Source: Numidum massiliense (lineage in GTDB: Bacteria; Bacillota; Bacilli; Thermoactinomycetales; Novibacillaceae). From it: 64,000 nt of DNA. Made by a program: the position numbers and the translations under genes. Below the pieces are notes generated by a model. That model saw only the letters and a list, made by a program, of their open reading frames with translations, was not told where the DNA came from and ran no database searches. Position 1 is the stretch's first letter, and each line of letters begins with the position of its first letter. This document shows, piece after piece, positions 7,824 to 16,096 of this stretch. The stretch spans positions 1,295,758 to 1,359,757 of the forward strand of contig NZ_CTDZ01000009.1 of the NCBI RefSeq assembly GCF_001375555.1, written 5' to 3'.

Positions 7824-9032
7824 ATGAGTAAAGTTAAACCTATAAGCGGTGCTCAACAACCATTACCGCCGTTGCCGCCTAACGACGTGCAAGAGGAATG
7901 TATTTGCGTTCCAAAGGTATACGATTGGGTGCTCGACGTCAGCCAAGCCACAAATAAATTCCCAGTTCCCGATGATTGTCTGGCTGCGGTAGAAGAAGCG
8001 ATTGCAAACGGGCAAGCGATTGATGTAACGTGTACATCGCCGGCTGTCCCACCAGTATTTCCGATTAGCTGCGCATCGACCCCGCCGACGCCGGGCCAAC
8101 CGAACTGTCGCGTTATTCGCATTACCCGTACGACTATTACGGTCAATGGCACCCAGGTGCCAGTGGCGGTTGTTCGCTTAAGCTTCACCTTTACGGTCAC
8201 AGTGGAGATTTTTGCCGACGGCGTGTCTATTTGCGCACCGTTCCCGGTAAATATTAGCGTCCCAACCCAAGTCGTTCTCTGCCTGCCCGAACCGTTAGAC
8301 GAGAACAACATCATTTGCCGCATCACCCAAATAACGTGTGATTCGACAGGGGAAATTTTCGACGGACTAGTAGAACTAGAAGTGACGGTCTGTGCGGAGA
8401 TTCAAGTTGAAGCAGAAGTGAAGTTGGCCGTACTCGCGAAGTTTTGCCAGCCGCGTCCGCCGATTCCCGTGCCGACACCAGCCGTTCCTTGTCCGACGAT
8501 CGACTTCCCGCCACAGTGCCCAGAGCTTTTCCCCCGTCCAAACTGCGAATGTCAAGGGGAAGTTGTCGCTACGTCGGTCGGTGTAGGGGTCACGTTGAAC
8601 CTTGGAGCAGGCGCAGTGACGGAATTTGGCGACCTCATTATTAACGCCAACATTTGTCCTGCTTGTACGCTTTCCCGCAGTGCGCTCACGTTGCAGTTTA
8701 ACCAAATTACGACTCCGCCCTACACACCGCCACCGACAGAGAATAACAGTTTCACCTTTACTGCGACGTCCTTTAACGAACCAGCCCCTTGTGTCGACAA
8801 TTTAGAACTAACAGTGACCGGTATGGGGTTAGTCAGCTTTTCGAACGGTACGCAGCAACAAGTTGCGTTTACACTTGTCCTCGTTCAGACGCCCTTAGGT
8901 TTGCCTGACACGTACGCGATCACGCTCGTAAACACGATCACTGGCGTGACGCTCTTCGCTAGCGGTTCCGTTACCGTTCCCGCTGGGCAATTAGTTGTTC
9001 GCCACTGTGCACAGTTTCCGCCGACCACCTAA
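7824..9032 (+). CDS. Cys-rich beta-strand protein, probable spore-surface structural protein
   Basis: This 402-residue protein has no signal peptide or membrane helix. It starts with a Pro-rich segment (PLPPLPPNDVQ) and the motif ECICVPKVYDWVLDV, which I associate with exosporium and coat-type proteins of Bacillales. The rest alternates Thr/Val-rich beta strands with about twenty-two cysteines, many in spaced clusters such as CPTIDFPPQCPELF and NCECQG, suggesting disulfide cross-linking. The C-terminal third (about residues 265-402) reads like one beta-sandwich domain. ATG 7824 follows AGGAGG at a good distance. Its position before a glycosyltransferase array suggests it could be a substrate carried on the spore surface. 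That is inference, and I cannot name a precise family. Confidence 0.6.
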   Translation: MSKVKPISGAQQPLPPLPPNDVQEECICVPKVYDWVLDVSQATNKFPVPDDCLAAVEEAIANGQAIDVTCTSPAVPPVFPISCASTPPTPGQPNCRVIRITRTTITVNGTQVPVAVVRLSFTFTVTVEIFADGVSICAPFPVNISVPTQVVLCLPEPLDENNIICRITQITCDSTGEIFDGLVELEVTVCAEIQVEAEVKLAVLAKFCQPRPPIPVPTPAVPCPTIDFPPQCPELFPRPNCECQGEVVATSVGVGVTLNLGAGAVTEFGDLIINANICPACTLSRSALTLQFNQITTPPYTPPPTENNSFTFTATSFNEPAPCVDNLELTVTGMGLVSFSNGTQQQVAFTLVLVQTPLGLPDTYAITLVNTITGVTLFASGSVTVPAGQLVVRHCAQFPPTT

Positions 9033-9067
9033 TAAGATTGAAGCGAGGGACGTAAATGTTTTTGAAA

Positions 9068-9106
9068 AAGCTGTTGACTGTTCATTTAAGTTGACAGCTT
9101 ATTTTG
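9068..9106 (+). terminator. Probable terminator after the Cys-rich protein gene
   Basis: AAGCTGT (9068-9074) pairs with ACAGCTT (9094-9100) across a 19-base loop, followed by ATTTTG. The stem is short, so some readthrough into the glycosyltransferase genes is likely. Confidence 0.5.
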
Positions 9107-9152
9107 TGTACCTACTGAGCGGTGACTTAAGTGGCCAAAGGAGGGAGAGGGC

Positions 9153-9809
9153 GTGAACGAACGGAAATTTTTGTTCGTCACTTGTGTCAACGATGAAGCG
9201 ATGTATGCACGGTGCTTAAAGCATTTGGATCAGTTGACCGTTCCGGACGGGTACGCACTCGAACGACTGCCGATTCGCAGGGCAGCGAGTATGGCCGCGG
9301 GGTACAACGCGGCGCTCGCCAACGACGCCAAGTACAAAATTTATTTGCATCAAGATGTGTTTGTGTTGCGGCCATCTTTTTTACACGATCTGTTAACGTT
9401 GTTTCAAGGGAATGAGGCGCTCGGGTTATTGGGAATGGTCGGCTGTAAACAGCTCCCTCCGAACGGTATGTGGTGGGCAGGCAACGATCTGTTCGGTAAA
9501 GTGATTGGTTATCAGCGCGACACGTACTATCATCATAAGTTTCGCGAGGTTCGGGGCAGTTGGGAGTCCGTAGCGGCGGTCGACGGGTTACTCATGGCTA
9601 CGCAGTACGATGTGCCATGGCGTGACGACATCTTTACCGGGTTTCACTTTTACGACGTGTCGCAAGCACAGGAGTTTATAAACCGCGGCTTTGCGGTAGG
9701 CGTGCCGCAGCAACGCGATCCGTGGTGCTTGCATTACCATAAAAACCACCAGCTCGACCACGTGTACCACCAATACCGACAGCTATTTATTGAACACTAC
9801 CGATCGTAA
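9153..9809 (+). CDS. StrF-like glycosyltransferase (Glyco_tranf_2_5 family), paralogue 1 of 5
   Basis: This 218-residue protein is predicted to move a sugar from a nucleotide-sugar donor. It begins with KFLFVTCVNDEAMY, and has SMAAGYNAAL, the DxD-like acceptor/metal segment KYKIYLHQD, LGLLGMVGC, and the C-terminal block VDGLLMATQYDVPWRDD, FTGFHFYDVSQ and PWCLH. These fit the GT2-like family that includes the N-terminal domain of StrF. GTG 9153 is chosen because AAAGGAGG is eight bases upstream and the protein then aligns with its four paralogues. There is no membrane segment. The acceptor is unknown; the neighbouring Cys-rich protein or a coat glycan are candidates. Confidence 0.85.
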   Translation: MNERKFLFVTCVNDEAMYARCLKHLDQLTVPDGYALERLPIRRAASMAAGYNAALANDAKYKIYLHQDVFVLRPSFLHDLLTLFQGNEALGLLGMVGCKQLPPNGMWWAGNDLFGKVIGYQRDTYYHHKFREVRGSWESVAAVDGLLMATQYDVPWRDDIFTGFHFYDVSQAQEFINRGFAVGVPQQRDPWCLHYHKNHQLDHVYHQYRQLFIEHYRS

Positions 9810-9889
9810 GAAAAATAGGCGATGTAACTTTAAGGACGTAAAATCTCTAACGAAGAGCGCAAGCATAACGTTTATAGGAGGCGAACACC

Positions 9890-10594
9890 ATGTCGAAACA
9901 GAGCGATATAGGACTGAATTTATATGAACAAAAGAATAAATACTATTATTCGGGGAGTAACCCGCTCATTTTAAAAAGAATCAAGCCCGGGGCGACGACA
10001 GTCCTCGACGTCGGATGCGCCGAAGGCAATTTAGGCGCGGCTATTCGGAAACAGGGCGTTCGCGTCTACGGCCTCGAGCTGTTTCCGGCAGCAGCCGAAG
10101 AAGCGGCCAAAAAACTAGACCACGTGTTGTGCGGCGACATTGAGACGATCGACTTACCGTACAAAGAACAGCAGTTTGACCACATTACGTTTGGGGACGT
10201 CCTTGAACATTTGAAAGATCCTTGGGCTGTGTTGCGTAAAGTCAAACCCTTTCTAAAACCATCCGGTTCGATTGTCGCCTGTATTCCGAATGTCGGGCAC
10301 GTATCGATTATTGCCGAGCTATTGGCTGGGAATTGGACGTATGTCGAGGCGGGGTTGCTCGACCAAACGCATTACCGTTTTTTCACATTAAACGGAGTCA
10401 AGGAACTATTTCGTGCCGCTGGGTACCAACTGACCGACATTGAGCGCATTCCACAGTCGACCCCGGTTTACGATCACTTGCTCCACTATTTAGAAGCTGT
10501 ACGTCAAACGTTTCATTTAGGATCTGCTCAATTCCCTGTTGAAGCAAAGACGTTTCAATACGTCGTCGAGGCGATTAAAGGGGCGGACGGGTAG
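9890..10594 (+). CDS. Class I SAM-dependent methyltransferase (Methyltransf_23 type)
   Basis: This 234-residue enzyme should transfer a methyl group from S-adenosylmethionine. It shows motif I VLDVGCAEGNLG (about residues 39-50), the acidic motif II YGLEL, GDIETIDLPY, and the post-motifs FDHITFGDVLEHLKDPW and GSIVACIPNVGH. Its C-terminal part (GLLDQTHYRFFT) is typical of methyltransferases linked to glycan synthesis. ATG 9890 follows TAGGAGGCG. The stop TAG is immediately followed by the next glycosyltransferase ATG with no spacer, so the pair is coupled. Methylation of a sugar added by the neighbouring enzymes is the likeliest role. Confidence 0.88.
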   Translation: MSKQSDIGLNLYEQKNKYYYSGSNPLILKRIKPGATTVLDVGCAEGNLGAAIRKQGVRVYGLELFPAAAEEAAKKLDHVLCGDIETIDLPYKEQQFDHITFGDVLEHLKDPWAVLRKVKPFLKPSGSIVACIPNVGHVSIIAELLAGNWTYVEAGLLDQTHYRFFTLNGVKELFRAAGYQLTDIERIPQSTPVYDHLLHYLEAVRQTFHLGSAQFPVEAKTFQYVVEAIKGADG

Positions 10595-11263
10595 ATGAAC
10601 GACCGTAAGTTTTTGTTTGTCACGTGTGTGAACGATGAACAACTGTATGCTAGGTGTGTCAAGCACATTCAGCAGCTAGACGTTCCATCCGGCTACGCCG
10701 TGGAACTACTTCCGGTACGCGGGGCGGTGAGCATGTGCCAAGGATACAATCACGCCTTGTGGAAAGATGCCAAATACAAAATTTTCCTACACCAAGATAC
10801 GTTCATTTTACACAAACAATTTTTGCACGATATTTTGCAACTGTTTATAGCAAATCCGCTGTTAGGCATGCTCGGAATGGTCGGTTGTAAAGTGCTCCCC
10901 TCACACGGAAGTTGGTTCGGTGGATCGGATTTGGTTGGCAAATTTATTTCTTGTGAGAACGGGGTACATTCGTTGGAACTGTGGCGAGAACCGGATGGCC
11001 CCTTTGAAGCAGTAGAAGGGGTTGACGGTTTTATGATTGTGACGCAGTACGATGTGACGTGGCGCGCCGATTTATTTCGCAGGTTCCATTTTTACGATGC
11101 GTCGCAAGCAGCCGAGTTTTTGCGCCGTGGCCTCATTGTCGGTATTCCGAGGCAAGCGGAGCCGTGGTGCCTCCATTTTTACGAAAACCACAATATTAAC
11201 TGGCACGACTATACGAAGGAACAGAAAGTATTTCTAACGCATTACAAGGGGAGAGATGAGTGA
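10595..11263 (+). CDS. StrF-like glycosyltransferase, paralogue 2 of 5
   Basis: The 222-residue protein carries the full family pattern: KFLFVTCVNDEQLY, KYKIFLHQD, LLGMLGMVGC, VEGVDGFMIVTQYDVTWRAD, RFHFYDASQ and PWCLHF. It differs from its paralogues in SMCQGYNHAL (others SMAAGYN) and in WFGGSDLVG (others TWW), so acceptor or donor choice may differ. Its ATG touches the methyltransferase stop, and its own stop overlaps the next start (GTGA), giving a tightly coupled three-gene unit. Confidence 0.85.
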   Translation: MNDRKFLFVTCVNDEQLYARCVKHIQQLDVPSGYAVELLPVRGAVSMCQGYNHALWKDAKYKIFLHQDTFILHKQFLHDILQLFIANPLLGMLGMVGCKVLPSHGSWFGGSDLVGKFISCENGVHSLELWREPDGPFEAVEGVDGFMIVTQYDVTWRADLFRRFHFYDASQAAEFLRRGLIVGIPRQAEPWCLHFYENHNINWHDYTKEQKVFLTHYKGRDE

Positions 11264-11928
11264 ACGAGCGGAAAGTTTTGTTCGTCACGTGTGTGAACGA
11301 TGAGGCGATGTATGCCGCGTGTGTGAGCCACATTTCGCGGTTAGTCGTTCCGGATCAGTATATAGTTGACTTGTTACCGATTCGCGGCGCAAGTAGTATG
11401 GCTGCTGGGTATAATCTCGCCTTACGTCACGAGGCGAAATACAAAATATATCTTCACCAAGATACGTTTATCGTTCATCCGAACTTTTTAGAAGATGTAC
11501 TCTCTCTCTTTCAGGCACATCCATCCCTCGGCATGCTTGGGATGATCGGTTGTCAAGTCGCTCCTCCCCACGGGACGTGGTGGAATGGGACGGATTTAGT
11601 TGGTAAAGTGATTTGGTACGTTAACCAAACATATTTGTTGTTAACACACGGTGTTATTAGTGAACCGTTCGCTGCGGTACAGTCGGTAGACGGGCTATTA
11701 CTAGCGACGCAGTACGATATCCCGTGGCGGGAGGATTTGTTTAAGGGGTTCCACTTTTACGATGCCTCCCAGTGCCGTGAATTTTTGAGACATGGTTTTG
11801 TTGTCGGAGTCCCCCGGCAAAATGAACCTTGGTGTCTGCACGTTAGTAAGGACGGTTATTCCCTTGATACACAAGCGTATGACGCGTACCGGCAGGTGTA
11901 CATCGCCCACTATGGCGGGGGAAGTTAA
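11260..11928 (+). CDS. StrF-like glycosyltransferase, paralogue 3 of 5
   Basis: This 222-residue protein has KVLFVTCVNDEAMY, SMAAGYNLAL, KYKIYLHQD, LGMLGMIGC, VQSVDGLLLATQYDIPWRED, GFHFYDASQ and PWCLHV. The GTG start overlaps the previous stop by four bases, so translation is probably coupled. The protein is soluble with no extra domain. It is more like paralogues 4 and 5 (TWW and QTYLL segments) than paralogue 2. Confidence 0.85.
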   Translation: MNERKVLFVTCVNDEAMYAACVSHISRLVVPDQYIVDLLPIRGASSMAAGYNLALRHEAKYKIYLHQDTFIVHPNFLEDVLSLFQAHPSLGMLGMIGCQVAPPHGTWWNGTDLVGKVIWYVNQTYLLLTHGVISEPFAAVQSVDGLLLATQYDIPWREDLFKGFHFYDASQCREFLRHGFVVGVPRQNEPWCLHVSKDGYSLDTQAYDAYRQVYIAHYGGGS

Positions 11929-12032
11929 ATGTTTCGCTGAATAGCAATAGATTGTTTAAATGTTAAAAGAGCCAAGGGCGCCATAGCCCAAAGAAACTAG
12001 CCCAAGGAACAGGCTTGTCGAAGGAGGGAACG

Positions 12033-12701
12033 ATGGTGGATGCGAGAAAGATTTTGTTTGTGACGTGCGTGAACGACGATGAGCTGTATACAATGTGTGT
12101 CCAACACATTCGCCGGTTGCGCGTGCCGGAAGGATATACCTTAGAAACGTTGCCGATTCGCGGCGCGAAAAGTATGGCCGCCGCTTACAATATGGCGCTC
12201 CAACACAATGCCAAGTACAAAATATATTTGCATCAAGACACATTTATTGTTAATCCCGACTTTTTACAAGACACATTAGCGGTGTTTCAAGAAGATGACT
12301 CCCTCGGGCTGCTCGGAATGATCGGGTGCAAGGTGGCGCCGCCGAGCGGGACGTGGTGGGAGGGGGAGAAGTTAATCGGGAAGATGATCGGCTACCACAA
12401 CAAAACATACTTGCTGTTCAAATTCGGGCAAATAAGGGCACCCATTGAAGCGGTACAGTCGGTCGATGGGTTTATGATGGCGACGCAGTACGACTTGCCG
12501 TGGCGCGACGATTTATTTACCGGTTTTCACTTTTACGACGCCTCCCAGTGTGCCGAGTTCATAAAAAAAGGTTACACGATTGGTATCCCTAAGCAATGTG
12601 AGCCGTGGTGCCTTCACGTAAATCGGGATGGTCACACCATCGACGAGACGGCGTACAATTATTATCGGCACGTATACATGCAGCACTATACGCAAAAGTA
12701 A
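12033..12701 (+). CDS. StrF-like glycosyltransferase, paralogue 4 of 5
   Basis: The 222-residue protein shows KILFVTCVNDDELY, SMAAAYNMAL, KYKIYLHQD, LGLLGMIGC, GTWWEGEKLIGKMIGYHNKTYLL, here given in pieces, then VDGFMMATQYDLPWRDD, GFHFYDASQ and PWCLHV. AAGGAGG is at 12021-12027; ATG 12033 or GTG 12036 could be the start, and GTG 12036 has the better spacing and matches the paralogues' N-termini. A 100-base gap separates it from paralogue 3, with no clear terminator. Confidence 0.84.
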   Translation: MVDARKILFVTCVNDDELYTMCVQHIRRLRVPEGYTLETLPIRGAKSMAAAYNMALQHNAKYKIYLHQDTFIVNPDFLQDTLAVFQEDDSLGLLGMIGCKVAPPSGTWWEGEKLIGKMIGYHNKTYLLFKFGQIRAPIEAVQSVDGFMMATQYDLPWRDDLFTGFHFYDASQCAEFIKKGYTIGIPKQCEPWCLHVNRDGHTIDETAYNYYRHVYMQHYTQK

Positions 12702-12837
12702 GCGTGTCGTGTAGCAGATTCTACTGGTACTTATAACTTAATGTGTAACAGTTTCTCCGATTACTTATGTGGATCAAGTTACCGATGTAGCCGTTCACCT
12801 GCCTTCGAGCATAGCAATTACTGACGAGGTGAGAAAG

Positions 12838-13503
12838 TTGGACGACCACAAGTTCTTGTTCGTTACTTGCGTTAATGACGACGAGTTGTACGATCGTTGT
12901 GGGCGGCACCTACGGAAACTCATTGTTCCCCAGGGCTACAAAGTGGAAATGTTACCAGTTTACGGTGCCAAAAGTATGGTAGCGGGGTACAATACCGCTT
13001 TGCGGCATGAGGCGAAGTACAAAATATACTTACACCAAGACACGTTTATCGTGCATAAAACATTTTTACAGGAACTGTTAACGTTATTTCAAAGTCACAA
13101 CTCGCTAGGATTATTAGGAATGATCGGTTGTAAAAAATTCCCACGAGGCGGCACGTGGTGGGATGGGGAGGAGCGCATCGGCAAGGTGATCGGCTACCAC
13201 GATAAAACGTATCTGCTCATCAAATATAAAGAAGCGACAGCGCCCTTTGAATCCGTTGTTTCGTTAGATGGCCTACTCATGGCGACGCAATACGATTTAC
13301 CGTGGCGCGATGACCTGTTTACTGGTTTTCATTTTTACGACGCCTCCCAATGCGCGGAATTTATTAAGCGCGGTTATCTTGTCGGCGTCCCGCATCAACG
13401 GGAACCGTGGTGCCTGCACGTCAACCGTGAGGACCATACGTTTGATAAAGCTGCCTATGCTGAACAGAGACGCATTTTTTGCGAACACTATGCGTATGAG
13501 TGA
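12838..13503 (+). CDS. StrF-like glycosyltransferase, paralogue 5 of 5
   Basis: With the TTG start at 12838 the protein has 221 residues and its N-terminus (KFLFVTCVNDDELY) lines up with the other four; GAGGTGAG lies just upstream. A longer reading from 12769 would add 23 residues absent from the paralogues. Conserved parts are SMVAGYNTAL, KYKIYLHQD, LGLLGMIGC, VVSLDGLLMATQYDLPWRDD, GFHFYDASQ and PWCLHV. It is closest to paralogue 4, suggesting a recent duplication. A strong terminator ends the array. Confidence 0.84.
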   Translation: MDDHKFLFVTCVNDDELYDRCGRHLRKLIVPQGYKVEMLPVYGAKSMVAGYNTALRHEAKYKIYLHQDTFIVHKTFLQELLTLFQSHNSLGLLGMIGCKKFPRGGTWWDGEERIGKVIGYHDKTYLLIKYKEATAPFESVVSLDGLLMATQYDLPWRDDLFTGFHFYDASQCAEFIKRGYLVGVPHQREPWCLHVNREDHTFDKAAYAEQRRIFCEHYAYE

Positions 13504-13573
13504 ACACTAATTCTCTTCGCTACGCCATTTCGTGCGACATAGCGGTTCACCTGAAGGAGGCATAAGCTCATTT

Positions 13574-13599
13574 TCCTCCCGTCGAGGGAGGATTTTTTT
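13574..13599 (+). terminator. Rho-independent terminator of the StrF-like glycosyltransferase array
   Basis: TCCTCCC (13574-13580) and GGGAGGA (13586-13592) form a perfect stem around a 5-base loop, followed by seven T residues. Confidence 0.9.
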
Positions 13600-13635
13600 G
13601 TGTAACTATTTGCGTAACTATTTGTGTAACTAAAT
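13600..13635. repeat. Three tandem 12-bp repeats
   Basis: GTGTAACTATTT, GCGTAACTATTT and GTGTAACTAAAT follow each other directly after the terminator. They may be slippage-derived or bind a regulator of the next gene. Confidence 0.6.
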
Positions 13636-13667
13636 GTGTACGCTTAAAGCGGACGATGAGCTCGTTA

Positions 13668-13694
13668 ACGTTCGTATACGTTTTGCATAAACTA
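13668..13694 (+). promoter_or_regulatory. Sigma-K-like promoter of the 656-residue coiled-coil gene
   Basis: AACG at 13667-13670 (core AC 13668-13669) is followed, 16 bases after the C, by CATAAACTA (13686-13694), a full match to the sigma-K -10 pattern. The GTG start lies 44 bases further on. Confidence 0.5.
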
Positions 13695-13737
13695 CTTTGG
13701 AGATAAACGTTAACACATTAGAGGAGGCTTAGGTGCG

Positions 13738-15708
13738 GTGAAAAAAAAAGCGATGCGCCAAAAGGGGCGTCAACGCACGATACTCTCAAAACCCGAGCAA
13801 TTGTCCAAACCGTATATACAACCGAGCCCACAGGGCATAAAGCTTAAACAGCTCCTTGCGGAACAAGAACGCAACCTACGGCTAATGCGGGAGAGGGAGC
13901 AGAAATACCGTCAAGAATTAAAGGAAAAAGATGCGCTATGCCACCAATTGCGTCAAAGCGAAAGTAAATCCCGCGAAAAACTGAAACAACAAGACCAGAT
14001 GATCGGGCAGTTGCGACTTCAAGCGAATACAAGTGGGCAGGCGCTTGCGCAGTTAGAATTGGACGTAGCTACGTACGAGAAGGAACTAACGGGGAAGGCG
14101 CGCGATCTAGAGCGTCTCGCACAACAACTCGAACAACATGGCAAGGAATCAAAGCACCGTAATGCAGAACTTGCCAAAGTGACGCGTGAACAAGAGGGCC
14201 TTACAAAGCAACTTAAAGAACACGAACAGGAAGCACGGCGCCGTAAAGCAGAGCTTGCCCGTACGATAGAGGAAAAGGAACGCCTCGTGAAACAACTGGA
14301 ACAACGCGAGCAGCAAACAGCGGCGAAGGAAGAGGAACTTCGCCAGATCGTTGCGGAAAATGAACGAATAGGGGGTATGCTTCATCAACTCGAGCAGCGC
14401 TACGAAACGTCGGAAAAAGAGAAAGAGCGAACGCAAAAGCAATTACAGGCGCAACAAGAAGCAGCTGCAAAAACGAAAGCGGAAATGAGTGGCGTTCTGC
14501 AACGATTGAAGCAGCTGGAACGGGAAAAGGCAACATTACAAGAAACAGTGCAAACAAAGGACGAAACACTCACACAGTTGAAGGGAAAAATAGCTACGCA
14601 CGAACATACGTTAGCGGAGAAGAAGGGTGATATACGGCGTCTGCAACGTAACGAAGAGCAACTCGAGCAGGCAGTAGGTCGCCTAAGGAAAGAACTCGCT
14701 AGAAAGACAGAGAAACAAGACGGTCTCGCAGAGCAACAAGAGGATCTTACCAAACGACTCGAACAACAAGAGCGAGAATCTCTGCGCCGTAAAGCAGAAC
14801 TTGCGCGTACGATAGAGGAAAAGGAACGCCTCGTGAAACAACTGGAACAACGCGAGCAGCAAGCAGCGGCGAGGAAAGAGGAACATCGGCAGATCGTTGC
14901 AGAAAATGAAAGCATGAAGCGCCAATTGCAACAACTCCAGCAGCGCTACGAAGAGTCGGAAAGAGAGAGGGAGGGAATACAAGAGCAATTACAGGTGCAA
15001 CAAGAAGCAGCAGAAAGAATCGAGGCAGAAAAACATGACTTACAGCAACAGTTGGAGATACAAAAAAGAACGTTAAGAGAAACAAAACAAGCTAAAAATA
15101 AAATGACCGCACGGTTGAAAGAACAGCATGAGCAGGAGGTACAGCGCCTCACCCAACAACTGCACGGCATGGAACAACAAAATCGACTCTTGTCCGTCGA
15201 GCGGGATAAGGTCAGACGTCAAACAAATGATCTAGAGCAAATACGCAATCAACTCCAGCACGAAAAAACAACTTTATCGCAGCGGCTAAAGGATGCGGAG
15301 CAAAAATATGCGCGGCAGTTAGATGAACTAAACAACACACTTTCAGCAAATGCAGGCGATCATGACGACAATGACACTGCAGTGCTTTTCGAACAGAAGG
15401 AAAAAATGATCGCGTTGTACAAACAATTAGCCGAAGAACACATTGCAGGCGGGGAACAACAAGAAATGACAATCAAGCACTTGCAGCAACAGGTGGAACA
15501 CTATCGTAGCGCGCTAGCGGAAAAAGAAAAAACAACGCCGCAGTTCGGCGAAAACATTAGGGGTAAATCGGAGCAACTCTTTTTACGAGCCCACGAGGTG
15601 ACGTCGCAGGTTGCCGTGGATCCACTTAACAAGTTGCATTCGCCTACACCGCATAACAAACAAGGGACAACTATTAACCCCTTTAAAAATAATTCTTTTA
15701 AAAAGTGA
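13738..15708 (+). CDS. Long Glu/Gln/Lys-rich coiled-coil protein with internal duplication
   Basis: This 656-residue protein has a basic N-terminal tail (about 1-40), a nearly unbroken alpha-helical coiled coil (about 40-600) rich in Leu, Glu, Gln, Lys and Arg, and a short C-terminal tail ending in NPFKNNSFKK. A block of about 77 residues beginning RRKAELARTIEEKERLVKQL is present twice, 182 residues apart (DNA from 14239 and from 14785), so part of the gene was duplicated. No signal peptide or membrane helix is seen. GTG 13738 follows AGAGGAGG. It resembles the broken coiled-coil gene at 43666. A structural spore-coat or filament role is inferred from its sigma-K-like promoter and neighbours. 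Confidence 0.75.
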   Translation: MKKKAMRQKGRQRTILSKPEQLSKPYIQPSPQGIKLKQLLAEQERNLRLMREREQKYRQELKEKDALCHQLRQSESKSREKLKQQDQMIGQLRLQANTSGQALAQLELDVATYEKELTGKARDLERLAQQLEQHGKESKHRNAELAKVTREQEGLTKQLKEHEQEARRRKAELARTIEEKERLVKQLEQREQQTAAKEEELRQIVAENERIGGMLHQLEQRYETSEKEKERTQKQLQAQQEAAAKTKAEMSGVLQRLKQLEREKATLQETVQTKDETLTQLKGKIATHEHTLAEKKGDIRRLQRNEEQLEQAVGRLRKELARKTEKQDGLAEQQEDLTKRLEQQERESLRRKAELARTIEEKERLVKQLEQREQQAAARKEEHRQIVAENESMKRQLQQLQQRYEESEREREGIQEQLQVQQEAAERIEAEKHDLQQQLEIQKRTLRETKQAKNKMTARLKEQHEQEVQRLTQQLHGMEQQNRLLSVERDKVRRQTNDLEQIRNQLQHEKTTLSQRLKDAEQKYARQLDELNNTLSANAGDHDDNDTAVLFEQKEKMIALYKQLAEEHIAGGEQQEMTIKHLQQQVEHYRSALAEKEKTTPQFGENIRGKSEQLFLRAHEVTSQVAVDPLNKLHSPTPHNKQGTTINPFKNNSFKK

Positions 15709-15716
15709 CTGTTACG

Positions 15717-15755
15717 GGGTTTCCTAGTAAAAATAAGAAACCCTATTTATTTGTG
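15717..15755 (+). terminator. Terminator after the coiled-coil gene
   Basis: GGGTTTC (15717-15723) pairs with GAAACCC (15737-15743), followed by TATTTATTTG. Confidence 0.65.
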
Positions 15756-15783
15756 TTAGAACCCTTTTTTTACATCAATCCAG

Positions 15784-15810
15784 ACATTATAGCATAAAAT
15801 GCATATATTT
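15784..15810 (+). promoter_or_regulatory. Weak sigma-K-like promoter for the 66-residue protein and JAMM genes
   Basis: AC (15784-15785) is followed after 16 bases by CATATATTT (15802-15810), one base short of the full CATAnnnTA pattern. Confidence 0.3.
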
Positions 15811-15852
15811 ATATATTATACACTTACTTTATTTAACAAGGAAGGGATCGCA

Positions 15853-16053
15853 ATGAATGTTGACCCGCGTTGGCAGCAGTACCACCTCTATCGCATGCGA
15901 CCGATTCATACTCAACCGACCGTAGCACCACACAGTGACAAAGCTTATGAACAACCTGCCCATGCACACGGTGAAAAGCTTGTGCGTCCGGTAGCTCCTT
16001 CAAAGTTGAAGTACCAAAGGCCACTCCCTAGAAGAAGGTGTTGCGGGAGATAA
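15853..16053 (+). CDS. Small basic His/Pro/Arg-rich protein, unrecognised
   Basis: This 66-residue protein is hydrophilic, with several Arg, His and Pro residues and a C-terminal RRRCCGR. ATG 15853 follows AAGGAAGGGA; a longer in-frame reading from 15799 has no ribosome binding site. I know no family. Its size and charge resemble small coat proteins of spore formers, and it sits between the coiled-coil gene and the JAMM peptidase gene, with which it is probably co-transcribed. Confidence 0.55.
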   Translation: MNVDPRWQQYHLYRMRPIHTQPTVAPHSDKAYEQPAHAHGEKLVRPVAPSKLKYQRPLPRRRCCGR

Positions 16054-16096
16054 AGACCTTCTGCCGCTAATCATTAGCGGGCTCGTTTGGCGCGAG

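Noticed and set aside
9153-13503. Tandem glycosyltransferases as an assembly artefact
   Set aside because: The five copies differ clearly at both DNA and protein level and have different spacers.
14149-14915. Long minus-strand frames opposite the coiled-coil gene
   Set aside because: They come from the biased codon use of Glu/Gln/Lys codons read in reverse and are Leu/Cys/Ser-rich without start signals.
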